Positions 23,004 to 33,524 are shown, numbered from the stretch's first letter. The stretch is DNA of 64,000 nt from Arthrobacter alpinus (GCF_001445575.1 NZ_CP013200.1:1240001-1304000); one strand, 5' to 3'. Notes: generated by a model from the sequence alone, not told the origin. Numbers and translations: made by a program.

Positions 23004-23954
23004 TCACCCTCCGGAGGCGAATCCCGAGGCAATCGATGGGGCTGTCCATGCCTGCCGCAGTGCTTGCTTGATGTTTCTGACGGCTTGGTCGAACCCATCT
23101 GCCAAGTCTTCGTCGGTGAAAATTAGCACCTGCCAACCGGCTGACCTGAACGCCTTGTCGCGGCGGACATCGCTTTGGCGTTGTATCTCGTCCAAATGAT
23201 GCCCTCCGTCGTACTGCAGGGCGATCTTCTTGTCGCGGTACCCGGCATCGGCAGAAGGGCTTGTTCGGGTGTCCCAAAGTTTCACTTGCAGCTCCGGCTC
23301 CGGCAGTCCGGCGTCGACCATGGCCAGCCGCATGAGAGTCTCCGGGCCGGAATCGGCGCCCACCCTCATCAACTCCAGAGCCTCCCGGGCACAAACAATG
23401 CCCTGCAAATTTCCATGCCTTAAGACCATGCGCCGGAGGGATCCCCGTGTGGCGTACGGTTCGCTCCGCTCTTCAAATTGAGGCCGTGGCACCCGGATCA
23501 GTTGATCGCCGATGCACACCAACTCTGGCAATGGCAGGATGCGTGCCAGATCAAGCCAGGTCCGGGCACGGGTGCTGATGCGCAGCTGCCTGTCGGTTTC
23601 CACCTCATCCGGAAAGGCAACTGTGGCGTGACCGTGGATGCCCTTCCTCCTTGCAGATGGCAGAAACTGGGGCTTGCTCAAATGCAGCTCGTCCGAATCG
23701 GACAACCACGGAGGCAGGATGAGCCCCTGCAGCCGGGCAGCCGTGGAATGCGAAATCCAGGCGCCCGGAGTGGCGGCACTAAGGGCCTGGGCAGCTTCGA
23801 GCAGGTCGAAGTCCCACTGCGCCGGGCGGTACAAGCCACGGCTGACATGGGCAAAGGATCGGCCTCTTAGCTGCTCGGGCGCGAGTCCGAGGTCCCTGGC
23901 CTTAGAAAGCGTGAACGGGCTGCCGGGGACGGGGAGTTCGTCGTTGGTCTCCAT
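23004..23954 (-). CDS. AbiEi-like / DUF559 (Vsr-fold) nuclease-like protein
   Basis: 316 aa from ATG 23954. The N-terminal two thirds resembles AbiEi-type winged-helix proteins (RGLYRPA, ISHSTAARLQGL, DLARILPLPELV). The C-terminus (about 225-305) fits a DUF559/PD-(D/E)XK domain: SGPETLMRLAMVDAGLP, Asp in SADAGYRDKKIALQYDG, and RRDKAFRSAGWQVLIFTDEDL. Such proteins are common in Arthrobacter and their role is not established; the fold suggests DNA cleavage or an antitoxin-derived DNA-binding role. No cognate toxin gene adjoins it. It is bracketed on both sides by inverted 32-bp repeat arrays, suggesting it was inserted as a unit between two housekeeping-type genes. Confidence 0.75.
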   Translation of the reverse strand: METNDELPVPGSPFTLSKARDLGLAPEQLRGRSFAHVSRGLYRPAQWDFDLLEAAQALSAATPGAWISHSTAARLQGLILPPWLSDSDELHLSKPQFLPSARRKGIHGHATVAFPDEVETDRQLRISTRARTWLDLARILPLPELVCIGDQLIRVPRPQFEERSEPYATRGSLRRMVLRHGNLQGIVCAREALELMRVGADSGPETLMRLAMVDAGLPEPELQVKLWDTRTSPSADAGYRDKKIALQYDGGHHLDEIQRQSDVRRDKAFRSAGWQVLIFTDEDLADGFDQAVRNIKQALRQAWTAPSIASGFASGG

Positions 23955-24059
23955 GGTTAAATGGTGTCCCAAAAATTCGATGTCTGCAGAAGTTATCCAC
24001 AGCCACCGTCTGCCCACTGTCTGAGAGAGCGTCAGCCGGACGGCTCGAAGCACAGGATG

Positions 24060-24168
24060 TGAGGACGCGTCGGCCGGAATGCCCCGAAACGTGAGGACGC
24101 GTCTGCCGGAAAGCCCCGAAACGTGAGGACGCGTCTGCCGGAAAGCCCCGAAAGGTGAGGAAGCGTCG
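24060..24168 (-). repeat. Array of the 32-bp repeat, right of the DUF559 gene, inverted
   Basis: Units start at 24060, 24092 and 24124, with a partial unit at 24156. Read on the minus strand the core is GACGCGTCCTCACGTTTCGG then GGCTTTCCGGCA, matching the left array in GACGC-TCCTCA and TTTCGGGG. The partial unit has GACGCTTCCTCA, closest to the left copies. It ends nine bases before the stop of the convergently placed methyltransferase gene. The rest of 23955-24059 holds no recognised element. Confidence 0.9.
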
Positions 24169-24177
24169 AGGGGGTGG

Positions 24178-25392
24178 TTAGGGGGTGTGGGGCTCCACCA
24201 CAATGGCGACCCGATCCTCACCAATGCGGGTCAGTACCAGAGTTGCCTTGTTGGGGCCCTTGCCGGAGCCGGTGAGGAGTTGGCGCCGGAGCTCTTCCGG
24301 TGTGGTGGAAACACCGCGTTTTTTGATGTCCAGCACGCCGATTCGGTTGGCCTTAACCCAAGCCTTGAGGGCCTTGACGTTGAACGGCTTGACCTCCAGG
24401 ACCTTGTAGCTGCGGGCAAACGGGGTATCGATCGGTTCATCGGAGGACAGGTAGGCAATGTGTTCATCGAGCAGATGGGCGTCCATGACCCTGGCCAAAT
24501 CCGCCACGAGACCCGCACGGATCACGGCGCCGTCGGGCTCGTACAGGTACCCACCGACGGGGCCGATCTGGGCGTCCTGCTCCTGCGGCTGGTACTTTTC
24601 GGTGCTGGTCAGCTCTGAGCTTCCATGCTTGCCAATGACCAGAGCGGAGCGTCGAATGCCCGGCCGGGCTAGCTGGTTGAAGTACAGACCGGCCTCCACC
24701 ACATCGCCATTGATGGAGATCCACTGAGCTTCTGCGGTGTCCGGAACAGCTTCATGGGGGATGCCTGGGCCCATCTTCACGCCCACGGCCAATCCCTGAT
24801 CTGCGAGTGACTCCACAAAGGAGAGCGGTGGTGAGAAAGCCTCGGGGTCAAAGAGCCGGGTAGTCCCAGATGTGCTGGTGGTGCGACGGGCAGGATCCAG
24901 CCACACACCCGTAATTCCCTCAAGGTCCACGTCTTCTGCCTTGGCGCACAGCACCTTTGCATGCGGGAACGGCATCAGGTTCACAGTGGTGCACGCGGCG
25001 GTAATCTCATCCATTTCCACAGCCGTGACATTGATATCCAGGCTCGCCATGGCCAACGAATCCGCACCGAGACCGCAGCCAAGATCGGCCACATCGGTGA
25101 TGCCCGCCGTCGTAAATCTTTGAGCGTGCAGCGCAGCGATGCTCAATCGAGTGGCTTGTTCAAGCCCAGCCTGGGTGAACAGCATTTGATGCGCGAACTC
25201 GCCAAACTTGGCTTCGGCCTTGGCTCGTAGCCGGGACTGGGTCAATGCGGCTACGACCAGCTCGGGGGAGTGGCCAGCTTTACGAAGAGTTTCGTTAAGT
25301 TTGAGAGAGTCTGCCTCGCTGTAAGGGCCCAGGGATGACAAAAGTTCCCAGCCGTCAAGGGTCAGGAGCGGGGAAATTGCGTCTAGGGACAT
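24178..25392 (-). CDS. Class I SAM-dependent methyltransferase with THUMP-like C-terminal domain
   Basis: 404 aa. The SAM-binding motif I is ADLGCGLGADSLAM (about residue 103), the acidic end of strand 2 is AVEMDE, and motif IV-like LDPARR follows. The last ~75 residues (VLEVKPFNVKALKAWVKANR, GVLDIKKRGVSTTPEELRRQL) match the THUMP-like domain found at the end of this actinobacterial family. An RNA substrate is likely but unknown. Single gene, facing away from the iron transporter operon. Confidence 0.85.
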   Translation of the reverse strand: MSLDAISPLLTLDGWELLSSLGPYSEADSLKLNETLRKAGHSPELVVAALTQSRLRAKAEAKFGEFAHQMLFTQAGLEQATRLSIAALHAQRFTTAGITDVADLGCGLGADSLAMASLDINVTAVEMDEITAACTTVNLMPFPHAKVLCAKAEDVDLEGITGVWLDPARRTTSTSGTTRLFDPEAFSPPLSFVESLADQGLAVGVKMGPGIPHEAVPDTAEAQWISINGDVVEAGLYFNQLARPGIRRSALVIGKHGSSELTSTEKYQPQEQDAQIGPVGGYLYEPDGAVIRAGLVADLARVMDAHLLDEHIAYLSSDEPIDTPFARSYKVLEVKPFNVKALKAWVKANRIGVLDIKKRGVSTTPEELRRQLLTGSGKGPNKATLVLTRIGEDRVAIVVEPHTP

Positions 25393-25448
25393 GACGCAAG
25401 CCTAACCGGAATACGTGCTGTGATAAGAGTCACGGTAAATACGGCAGG

Positions 25449-25467
25449 AATAATTTGCGCAATTATT
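25449..25467. promoter_or_regulatory. AT-rich inverted repeat upstream of iron operon
   Basis: AATAATT-TGCGC-AATTATT, perfect 7-bp arms in an otherwise GC-rich region. It lies about 30 bp before the DtxR-like box and may be part of the promoter or a second regulator site. Confidence 0.4.
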
Positions 25468-25498
25468 TTCAGATGCAATAGCTTGGGGGGACTGCTTA

Positions 25499-25517
25499 TA
25501 AGGATTGCCTAAGCTTA
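25499..25517. promoter_or_regulatory. DtxR/IdeR-type iron box (predicted)
   Basis: TAAGGATTGCCTAAGCTTA matches 14 of 19 positions of the consensus TTAGGTTAGCCTAACCTAA. It ends 20 bp before the start of the binding-protein gene, a placement suited to repression under iron-replete conditions. Match count made by eye. Confidence 0.55.
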
Positions 25518-25537
25518 TCTACCCTTGGAGAACTAAG

Positions 25538-26521
25538 ATGCTGAAGAAGCACCTACTGACGCTTGCCGCCACTGCCGCCGTGCTGGCACTCACTGCCTGT
25601 GGCGCCGAGGCCCCGTCAGGCGCCAGCGAGGAGAGCACTGCCGCTCCCACGTCCGTCACGGTCGAGGACAACAATGGTTCACAGACCATCAACCTCCCAC
25701 TGAAGTCAGTGGTTGCCACTGACAACCGCACCTTTGAAACCCTCTCCGACTGGGGTGTGAAGCTCACCGCTGGCGCAGTGACGTTAATGCCGAAAACCAG
25801 CGCCTACAAGACCGATACCTCAATCATCGACTTGGGCAGCCACCGTGAACCGAATCTCGAAGCCGTTGTGGCTGTGGAGCCTGACCTGATTGTCAACGGC
25901 CAGCGCTACGCCCAGTTCCACGATGACCTGGTCAAGTTCGCACCCAAGGCCACGGTTCTTGAACTGGACCCCCGCGATGGCGAGTCCTACGACGCTGAAT
26001 TGAAGCGCCAGACCACGGTATTGGGCGAGGTATTCGGCAAGCAGGCTGAAGCCAAGAAGCTCAACAATGACCTTGATGCGGCAATCGCCCGTGCCAAGAA
26101 GGCCTACCCCAAGGGCTCCACCGTCATGGCGCTGATCACCTCAGGTGGCAACATTAACTACGCCGCCCCCGGAAACGGCCGCAGCTTGGGCCCGGTCTTT
26201 GACATCCTGGGCCTGACACCGGCTCTGGAAGTCAAGGATGCCAGCACCGATCACCAAGGCGATGACATCTCTGTTGAAGCCATTGCCGACTCCAACCCGG
26301 ACTGGATCATCGCCATGGACCGCGACGCTGCCACCAGTGCAGATGACCCCAAGTACGTTGCCGGTAAGGAACTGCTGACCAAGTCAGCGGCGCTGAAGAA
26401 TGTCACCGCCTCCAAGCAGGGCAATGTGGTCTTCATGCCCAACGATTCCTACACCAACGAAGGCATCCAGACCTACACGGAGTTCTTCAACTCCATTGCT
26501 GACGCCTTCGAAGGCAAGTAA
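25538..26521 (+). CDS. Iron-siderophore ABC transporter substrate-binding lipoprotein
   Basis: 327 aa from ATG 25538, with TTGGAG upstream; the in-frame TTG at 25505 lies inside the iron box and is rejected. Signal peptide with lipobox LTAC, so membrane-anchored. The class III binding-protein fold (FepB/FhuD type) is seen in LPLKSVVATDNRTFETLSDWGV, LGSHREPNLEAVVAVEPDLIV and DWIIAMDRDA. It heads a four-gene importer with two FecCD permeases and an ATPase. Ligand is likely a ferric siderophore; which one cannot be read. Confidence 0.93.
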   Translation: MLKKHLLTLAATAAVLALTACGAEAPSGASEESTAAPTSVTVEDNNGSQTINLPLKSVVATDNRTFETLSDWGVKLTAGAVTLMPKTSAYKTDTSIIDLGSHREPNLEAVVAVEPDLIVNGQRYAQFHDDLVKFAPKATVLELDPRDGESYDAELKRQTTVLGEVFGKQAEAKKLNNDLDAAIARAKKAYPKGSTVMALITSGGNINYAAPGNGRSLGPVFDILGLTPALEVKDASTDHQGDDISVEAIADSNPDWIIAMDRDAATSADDPKYVAGKELLTKSAALKNVTASKQGNVVFMPNDSYTNEGIQTYTEFFNSIADAFEGK

Positions 26522-26540
26522 CGTCTGCTCTTCTCCTATG

Positions 26541-26588
26541 GTGGCGGATCCGGCCCTTTTGGCCAGATCCGCCACTGTGGTGTTTTTT
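26541..26588 (+). terminator. Hairpin with T-run between binding protein and permease genes
   Basis: Arms GTGGCGGATCCGGCC and GGCCAGATCCGCCAC with one mismatch, a 5-nt loop, then TTTTTT at 26583-26588. It probably attenuates transcription so that the lipoprotein is made in excess of the membrane parts. Confidence 0.75.
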
Positions 26589-26660
26589 CTGAAGTGAATT
26601 GACTGCGTATTTTGCAGTGCGTAGATTTCCGTGAGCAATCTGAAAGGGACGGCTGGACGA

Positions 26661-27641
26661 ATGACGGCCTTAACCACCAGAGCCCCCTCCAAGGGCAAAC
26701 TCTTTGACCCTAAACTCATCATCGGCATTGCCATCGTGGCCCTGCTGCTGGTGATTTCCCTGTTTACCGGTGTGTATGACATCTTCGGTGGCAAGGATGG
26801 CGGCGAAATGTTTGCCATCACCCGCATCCCACGCACCATAGGGCTGGTGCTGGCTGGTGCGGCCATGGCAATGTCCGGGCTGGTCATGCAGTTGCTGACT
26901 CAAAACCGCTTTGTTTCACCCAGTACCACCGGAACAACCGAATGGGCGGGGCTGGGCTTGCTGGTGGTCATGATCATCTTCCCCACGGCCAGCATCCTGG
27001 CGAAAATGTCAGGCGCCATTGCGGCCGCCTTCATTGGCACCATGATCTTCTTTTTGTTCCTGCGCCGGGTCTCCCTGAAAGCATCGCTGACAGTGCCCAT
27101 TGTAGGCATCATGCTCGGCTCGGTTGTTGGGGCAATATCCACGTTTATCGCCCTGCAAACCGACATGCTGCAGAGCCTGGGTATCTGGTTTGCCGGTAGC
27201 TTCACCGCCGTCCTGCGCGGGCAGTACGAGGTGTTGTGGATCGTGGCAATTGTGGCTGTGGTGATCTTCATTGTGGCCGACAGGTTTACCGTGGCCGGTC
27301 TCGGCGAGGATGTCGCCACCAACGTGGGCTTGAACTACAACCAGATCATGCTGCTCGGAACAGCACTGATCGCCGTGGCCACCGGCGTAGTTACCGTGGT
27401 GGTGGGCAATCTCCCGTTCCTGGGGTTGATTGTTCCGAACATTGTCTCCATGTTCCGAGGCGATGACCTGCGCAGCAACCTTCCATGGGTATGCCTGCTC
27501 GGCATCGCGATTGTGACCGTCTGCGACTTAATTGGACGCACCATCATCATGCCCTTCGAGGTGCCGGTTTCGCTGATCCTGGGCATTGTGGGCGCCGTGG
27601 TATTCATTGGACTTCTCTTAAGGCAGCGTCGAAATGCTTGA
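26661..27641 (+). CDS. Iron-siderophore ABC transporter permease (FecCD family), first subunit
   Basis: About 326 aa, nine to ten membrane segments. FecCD/BtuC signatures: ITRIPRTIGLVLAGAAMAMSGLVMQLLTQN near the N-terminus, and the GNLPFLGLIVPNIVSMFRGDD loop that contacts the ATPase. Start ATG 26661 is chosen because GGA-rich sequence precedes it; GTG 26631 in the same frame is possible but lacks a site. Overlaps the next permease gene by eight bases. Confidence 0.92.
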   Translation: MTALTTRAPSKGKLFDPKLIIGIAIVALLLVISLFTGVYDIFGGKDGGEMFAITRIPRTIGLVLAGAAMAMSGLVMQLLTQNRFVSPSTTGTTEWAGLGLLVVMIIFPTASILAKMSGAIAAAFIGTMIFFLFLRRVSLKASLTVPIVGIMLGSVVGAISTFIALQTDMLQSLGIWFAGSFTAVLRGQYEVLWIVAIVAVVIFIVADRFTVAGLGEDVATNVGLNYNQIMLLGTALIAVATGVVTVVVGNLPFLGLIVPNIVSMFRGDDLRSNLPWVCLLGIAIVTVCDLIGRTIIMPFEVPVSLILGIVGAVVFIGLLLRQRRNA

Positions 27642-28692
27642 TACCGCACCCAACGCTGTTGCCCGCAAGACCCCGAAAATCAGCTCACGGGTCCGCAGCT
27701 CAGGTCCCCTACCCACCAAAGGTGTCAGCCGCCGGTACTGGATTGTCCTGAGCCTGCTGATTGTTCTGGCACTGGGTTTTGGAGCCGGCCTGCTCGCCTG
27801 GGACAACCCGATGCCCGTGGGATCCTCCGGATTCTGGCTCATTGCCGAACTACGTGCCACCAGCGTTGGCGTCATGCTTATTGTGGCCATTTGTCAGGCG
27901 CTGGCAACCGTCAGTTTCCAGACGGCTACCAATAACCGCATCATCACACCCTCCATTTTGGGCTTCGAATCGCTCTATATGGCTGTGCAGACCGCTGCCG
28001 TATTCTTCATGGGCGCGGCGGGAGTTGTGGCCGTTCAAGGTGTCCCGCAATTCATCTTGCAGGTGGCCATCATGGTGGCGCTCTCGCTGGCACTATTTGG
28101 GTGGCTGCTGTCCGGCAAATACGGAAATTTGCAGATCATGCTTTTGGTGGGCATCGTCATTGGCGGCGGGCTCGGCTCCGTGTCAACGTTCATGCAACGC
28201 CTGCTGACGCCCAGCGAATTCGACATTCTCACGGCCCGGCTCTTCGGCTCCATCTCCAACGCCGATGTCAGCTACTTGCCCGTTGCCATCCCCTTGGTTG
28301 TGGTGGCAGGCGTACTGCTCTTACTGAACGCCAAGCGCCTCAACGTCATTGCGTTGGGCAAAGACGCCAGCATCAACCTTGGCTTGAACCACCGCTTTGA
28401 GGTGATGCGAGTTCTCCTGCTGGTGTCCATCCTGATGGCCGTTTCGACGGCGCTGGTGGGACCCATGACGTTCCTAGGATTCCTCGTGGCCACGTTGTCT
28501 TACCAGCTCGCCGACACCTATGATCACCGCTACATCTTCCCCGTTGCCGTCCTGACCGGATTTGTGGTCCTCTCCGGCGCCTACTTCATCATGAAGAACG
28601 TCTTCTACGCCCAGGGTGTGGTCTCAATCCTCATCGAGGCCATTGGCGGAACCGTCTTCCTCATCTTCATTCTCAGAAAGGGCCGTTTGTGA
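27634..28692 (+). CDS. Iron-siderophore ABC transporter permease (FecCD family), second subunit
   Basis: 352 aa with a 35-residue basic N-terminus and about ten helices. LRATSVGVMLIVAICQALATVSFQTATNNR is the counterpart of the conserved first region, and GPMTFLGFLVATLSYQLADTYDH the ATPase-contact loop. It forms a heterodimer with the preceding gene product. Overlaps it at the start and the ATPase gene by four bases at the end. Confidence 0.92.
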   Translation: MLDTAPNAVARKTPKISSRVRSSGPLPTKGVSRRYWIVLSLLIVLALGFGAGLLAWDNPMPVGSSGFWLIAELRATSVGVMLIVAICQALATVSFQTATNNRIITPSILGFESLYMAVQTAAVFFMGAAGVVAVQGVPQFILQVAIMVALSLALFGWLLSGKYGNLQIMLLVGIVIGGGLGSVSTFMQRLLTPSEFDILTARLFGSISNADVSYLPVAIPLVVVAGVLLLLNAKRLNVIALGKDASINLGLNHRFEVMRVLLLVSILMAVSTALVGPMTFLGFLVATLSYQLADTYDHRYIFPVAVLTGFVVLSGAYFIMKNVFYAQGVVSILIEAIGGTVFLIFILRKGRL

Positions 28693-29444
28693 TTACGCTC
28701 AAGGACGTCCATAAGAAATACAGCAGCGACGTCGCCATCGGGCCCGTGGACCTCGTCATCCCCACCGGTGGAATCACAGCCATGGTGGGCCCCAACGGCG
28801 CAGGTAAGTCCACCTTGCTGACCATGGTGGGACGACTCCTGGGACTGGACGCAGGAACCATCGAGGTGGCTGGCTATGACGTGGCCAGCACCTCATCGAA
28901 AGACCTGTCCAAGATTGTTTCAATCCTGCGCCAAGAGAACCACTTCGTCACCCGACTCACAGTCCGCCAACTGGTGGGTTTTGGCCGCTTCCCCTACTCC
29001 AAGGGCAGACTTAACGCCGGGGATGAGGAGATCATCAGCCGTTCCATTGACTTCCTTGGCTTGGAAGAGCTGGAAAACCGCTACCTCGACCAGCTCTCCG
29101 GTGGTCAGCGCCAGCGTGCCTACGTTGCCATGGTTCTGGCCCAGGATACCGAGCACGTCCTGCTGGATGAGCCGCTAAACAACTTGGACATGAAGCACTC
29201 CGCCCAGATGATGCAACATCTGCACCGGGCCGCCGTGGAACTGGGGCGCACCATTGTGATCGTGTTGCACGACATCAATTTTGCCGGGCACTATGCCGAC
29301 TACATTTGCGCCGTCAAGGACGGATTGGTCATCGAGTTTGGCACCCCGGCGCAGATCATGACGGACGAGGTTCTGACCCGTGTCTTTGACACCCCAGTTG
29401 AGGTTATTGAGGGCCCCCGTGGGCCGCTAGCCGTTTACTACTAA
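28689..29444 (+). CDS. Iron-siderophore ABC transporter ATPase
   Basis: 251 aa, GTG start inside the end of the permease gene. Walker A GPNGAGKST, Q-loop in LRQENH, signature LSGGQRQRAYVAMVLAQ, Walker B HVLLDEPLNNLD and switch His in VLHDINFA. FepC/FhuC-like. Its stop overlaps the stop of the convergent ABC-2 permease gene (29441-29444), so the two operons end tail to tail with no spacer. Confidence 0.94.
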   Translation: MITLKDVHKKYSSDVAIGPVDLVIPTGGITAMVGPNGAGKSTLLTMVGRLLGLDAGTIEVAGYDVASTSSKDLSKIVSILRQENHFVTRLTVRQLVGFGRFPYSKGRLNAGDEEIISRSIDFLGLEELENRYLDQLSGGQRQRAYVAMVLAQDTEHVLLDEPLNNLDMKHSAQMMQHLHRAAVELGRTIVIVLHDINFAGHYADYICAVKDGLVIEFGTPAQIMTDEVLTRVFDTPVEVIEGPRGPLAVYY

Positions 29445-30253
29445 CTATCTTTACGAATCCAACGGAATGTGATGCGGCACAGAACCAGTCCGGCCACGAG
29501 CCACAGTCCCATCACCAAAGCCACCAGCCCCAAATCCCAGGAACCGCTGGACTCTGCGGCCTCGAAGGATGCTGGCAAGAACACACTGCGCATGCCCTGA
29601 GCCATCCATTTCAGCGGGAAAATGCTGGCGAAGTTTTGCAACCAGACGGGCAGCTGGGCAAAGTTCAAGTACACGCCAGAGATGAATTGCAGCACCAACA
29701 CCAGAGGGATGACCACGGCCGTGGCACTCTTGCCGGTGCGTGGCAGCGCCGAGAGGGCAATGCCCAAAACGCAGCTCGTGATTACGCCGAAAAGGAATAC
29801 CCAGACAAAAGTCAGCCATTGATCCGCCTCGGCAGGCAGTTCTACGTTAAAGGCAAATCTGGCCACCAAGAGCAGTAGGAGTACCTGCGCCACCGAACTG
29901 ACAAGAACCATGCCAATCTTGCCAATGAAGTAGGAAAATACCGGCAGGGGAGTGCCGCCCAAGCGTTTGAGCGTCCCATCCCCCTTTTCTGTGGCAATAT
30001 CCACGGCCAAGTTCTGGACACCGCTGAGCAGCATGCCCGCAGCCACCATGCCCGGGACATAAAACGCAGCCCAGGAGATGCCGCCACTGCCGTCAGGGGC
30101 TGCACCAACGTTTTCGGTAGTGCTGAAGGCGACGGCAAAGATGGAGAGCATCACGATCGGGAACAAGAACGTGAAGAACACCGAATCGCCCTGACGGAAA
30201 TACAGTTTGAGTTCATAGCCAATGCGGAATAGGCCCAGTTGCAAAGTTTTCAT
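29441..30253 (-). CDS. ABC-2 type transporter permease
   Basis: 270 aa from ATG 30253, which overlaps the ATPase gene stop (ATGA). Six membrane segments; YELKLYFRQGDSVFFTFLFPIVML at the start and the late SGVYLNFAQLPVWLQNFASIFPLKWMAQGMR are typical of ABC-2 drug or lipid exporters (ABC2_membrane). It forms an exporter with the ATPase upstream; the cargo is unknown. Confidence 0.9.
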   Translation of the reverse strand: MKTLQLGLFRIGYELKLYFRQGDSVFFTFLFPIVMLSIFAVAFSTTENVGAAPDGSGGISWAAFYVPGMVAAGMLLSGVQNLAVDIATEKGDGTLKRLGGTPLPVFSYFIGKIGMVLVSSVAQVLLLLLVARFAFNVELPAEADQWLTFVWVFLFGVITSCVLGIALSALPRTGKSATAVVIPLVLVLQFISGVYLNFAQLPVWLQNFASIFPLKWMAQGMRSVFLPASFEAAESSGSWDLGLVALVMGLWLVAGLVLCRITFRWIRKDS

Positions 30254-31119
30254 GCCGCACCATCTTCCAGGCCTGCTGCATGAGCGCCCACCATGTCCAA
30301 ATAAATGTCCTCGAGACTTGGCCGGGTGATTTCCAAACCCGGCACCTCCCCGCCATGTTCTGCGAACAGCCGGGCGGCTAGTGCTGCCGGTTCGCTGGTG
30401 CGCTCGGACCGTTCGACTCCGCCTTGGCGCCACCGCACCAGAGGGACCCGTGCGCTGGCCCCGCCAATCTCGTCAATGGGACCAATGTCCACCAAGGTGC
30501 CTCCGGCAATGACACCCGCCCGGTCAGCCAGCGTGGCTGCCTCGTCGAGATAGTGTGTGGTCAGCAAGATGGTGGTTCCTTCGCTTTTCAGCTGATTGAT
30601 GAGGTCCCAGAATTGCCGCCGGGCTTCTGGGTCAAACCCCGTGGTGGGTTCATCGAGGAACAAAAGCTTGGGCCGGCCAATGATCCCCAAAGCCACATCC
30701 ACACGCCGGCGCTGCCCGCCAGAGAGTTTACTGATCCGCGTTTTGGCTTTGCTGCCCAGACCCACGGCCTCAATAACATCGGCCACCTTGCGTGGATGAG
30801 GGTAGTACGCGGCGAAGTGATTCAGTTGTTCAAGCACCGTGACGTTGCCGCTTTCGCCCGTTGACTGCAAGACAATGCCTAATTGGGCTTTCCAGTCCAA
30901 GCCACCGTGCTGTGGATCAACACCCAGAACGTTGACCTCACCGCTGCCCCGGTCCCGGTAGCCTTCCAGGATCTCAATGGTGGTGCTCTTGCCCGCCCCA
31001 TTGGGGCCAAGAAGTGCAAAAGTTTCGCCTTCGTGGATGTCGAAGCTGATGCCATCCACGGCCGTGAAGCTGCCGTAGCTTTTCTTCAGGTCACGCACTT
31101 GTACTGGGCTTGAGGTCAT
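30250..31119 (-). CDS. ABC transporter ATPase (DrrA/CcmA type exporter)
   Basis: 289 aa. Walker A GPNGAGKSTT, signature LSGGQRRRVDVALGI, Walker B LLFLDEPTTGFDPEA, switch His in LTTHYLDEA. A C-terminal extension of about 75 residues is typical of DrrA-like drug-export ATPases. Functions with the ABC-2 permease in a two-gene operon, divergent from groES. Confidence 0.92.
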   Translation of the reverse strand: MTSSPVQVRDLKKSYGSFTAVDGISFDIHEGETFALLGPNGAGKSTTIEILEGYRDRGSGEVNVLGVDPQHGGLDWKAQLGIVLQSTGESGNVTVLEQLNHFAAYYPHPRKVADVIEAVGLGSKAKTRISKLSGGQRRRVDVALGIIGRPKLLFLDEPTTGFDPEARRQFWDLINQLKSEGTTILLTTHYLDEAATLADRAGVIAGGTLVDIGPIDEIGGASARVPLVRWRQGGVERSERTSEPAALAARLFAEHGGEVPGLEITRPSLEDIYLDMVGAHAAGLEDGAA

Positions 31120-31255
31120 GACTGCATCTTTGCACTCGGCCGCGTTCGCGACAACAACGTTTCGCGCCGCCCACCAGCGCCGCTCACCAGGGTGGACACA
31201 AAGGTGCGCCGTGAGCGAAACCCGGCCCGCCGTCGTCGTACTTTTTGGGGTGAAA

Positions 31256-31282
31256 CTGGCACTCGCCTTGACCGAGTGCTAA
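31256..31282. promoter_or_regulatory. CIRCE element 1 (HrcA site)
   Basis: CTGGCACTC-N9-GAGTGCTAA, close to the CIRCE consensus TTAGCACTC-N9-GAGTGCTAA. A -35-like TTGACC (31268-31273) lies inside it, with TAGAGT 18 bp further as a possible -10 box, so HrcA binding here would cover the groES promoter. Confidence 0.8.
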
Positions 31283-31302
31283 TCGATTCCATAGAGTCAG
31301 AG

Positions 31303-31329
31303 TTAGCACTCTCACCCCGAGGGTGCTAA
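31303..31329. promoter_or_regulatory. CIRCE element 2 (HrcA site)
   Basis: TTAGCACTC-N9-GGGTGCTAA, one mismatch from consensus, 47 bp downstream of element 1 and 118 bp before groES. It probably lies at or after the transcript start and could also form a hairpin in the leader RNA. Confidence 0.85.
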
Positions 31330-31447
31330 CGCGCTGATTTTTTGGCCATGGGAACATCACCGGCACCGCGACGACGGTTGGGTTCCACACAAACATGGCC
31401 GCCAAGACAGCCGTCCATAAAATTTTCGTGTGAAGGAGAGGTCCTAA

Positions 31448-31744
31448 GTGTCGGTCTCTATTAAGCCTCTTGAGGATCGTATTGTTGTTCGCCAGCTCGA
31501 AGCAGAGCTGACTACCGCTTCCGGTCTGGTTATCCCGGACACTGCCAAGGAAAAGCCCCAGGAGGGCGAAGTTGTGGCAGTTGGACCCGGCCGCGTTGAC
31601 GACAACGGCAACCGCGTCCCGATCGATGTTGCCGTTGGCGACGTTGTTATCTACTCCAAGTACGGTGGAACTGAAGTGAAGACCGGTGGCGAAGAGCTGT
31701 TGGTTCTCTCTGCCCGCGACGTACTGGCAATCGTCGTTAAGTAA
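31448..31744 (+). CDS. groES: Co-chaperonin GroES
   Basis: 98 aa, full length. Typical start [13 protein letters not shown], mobile loop [16 protein letters not shown] and end [12 protein letters not shown]. It caps the GroEL ring during ATP-driven folding. GTG start preceded by GAAGGAGAG. Co-transcribed with groEL 86 nt downstream, under CIRCE control. Confidence 0.98.
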   Translation: MSVSIKPLEDRIVVRQLEAELTTASGLVIPDTAKEKPQEGEVVAVGPGRVDDNGNRVPIDVAVGDVVIYSKYGGTEVKTGGEELLVLSARDVLAIVVK

Positions 31745-31818
31745 CGACTTTCGTCAACCACTTTTGTAAAGCCCCGTGCCCGTTGTTCCCTAGGGACCGG
31801 TGCGGGGTCTTTGCGTGA

Positions 31819-33435
<1,617 letters not shown>

Positions 33436-33524
33436 TCCCCACTCGCCGGCCCGGTAAATCGCTGACGCGATTTCTCGGGCACTTGGCGAGAGTGGGCCCA
33501 ACGTTTGGTGTTCCTCTGCACAAG

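Noticed and set aside
23955..24224. N-terminal extension of the DUF559 protein
   Set aside because: It would be coded by the 32-bp repeats and overlap the end of the methyltransferase gene; ATG 23954 gives the family-like start.
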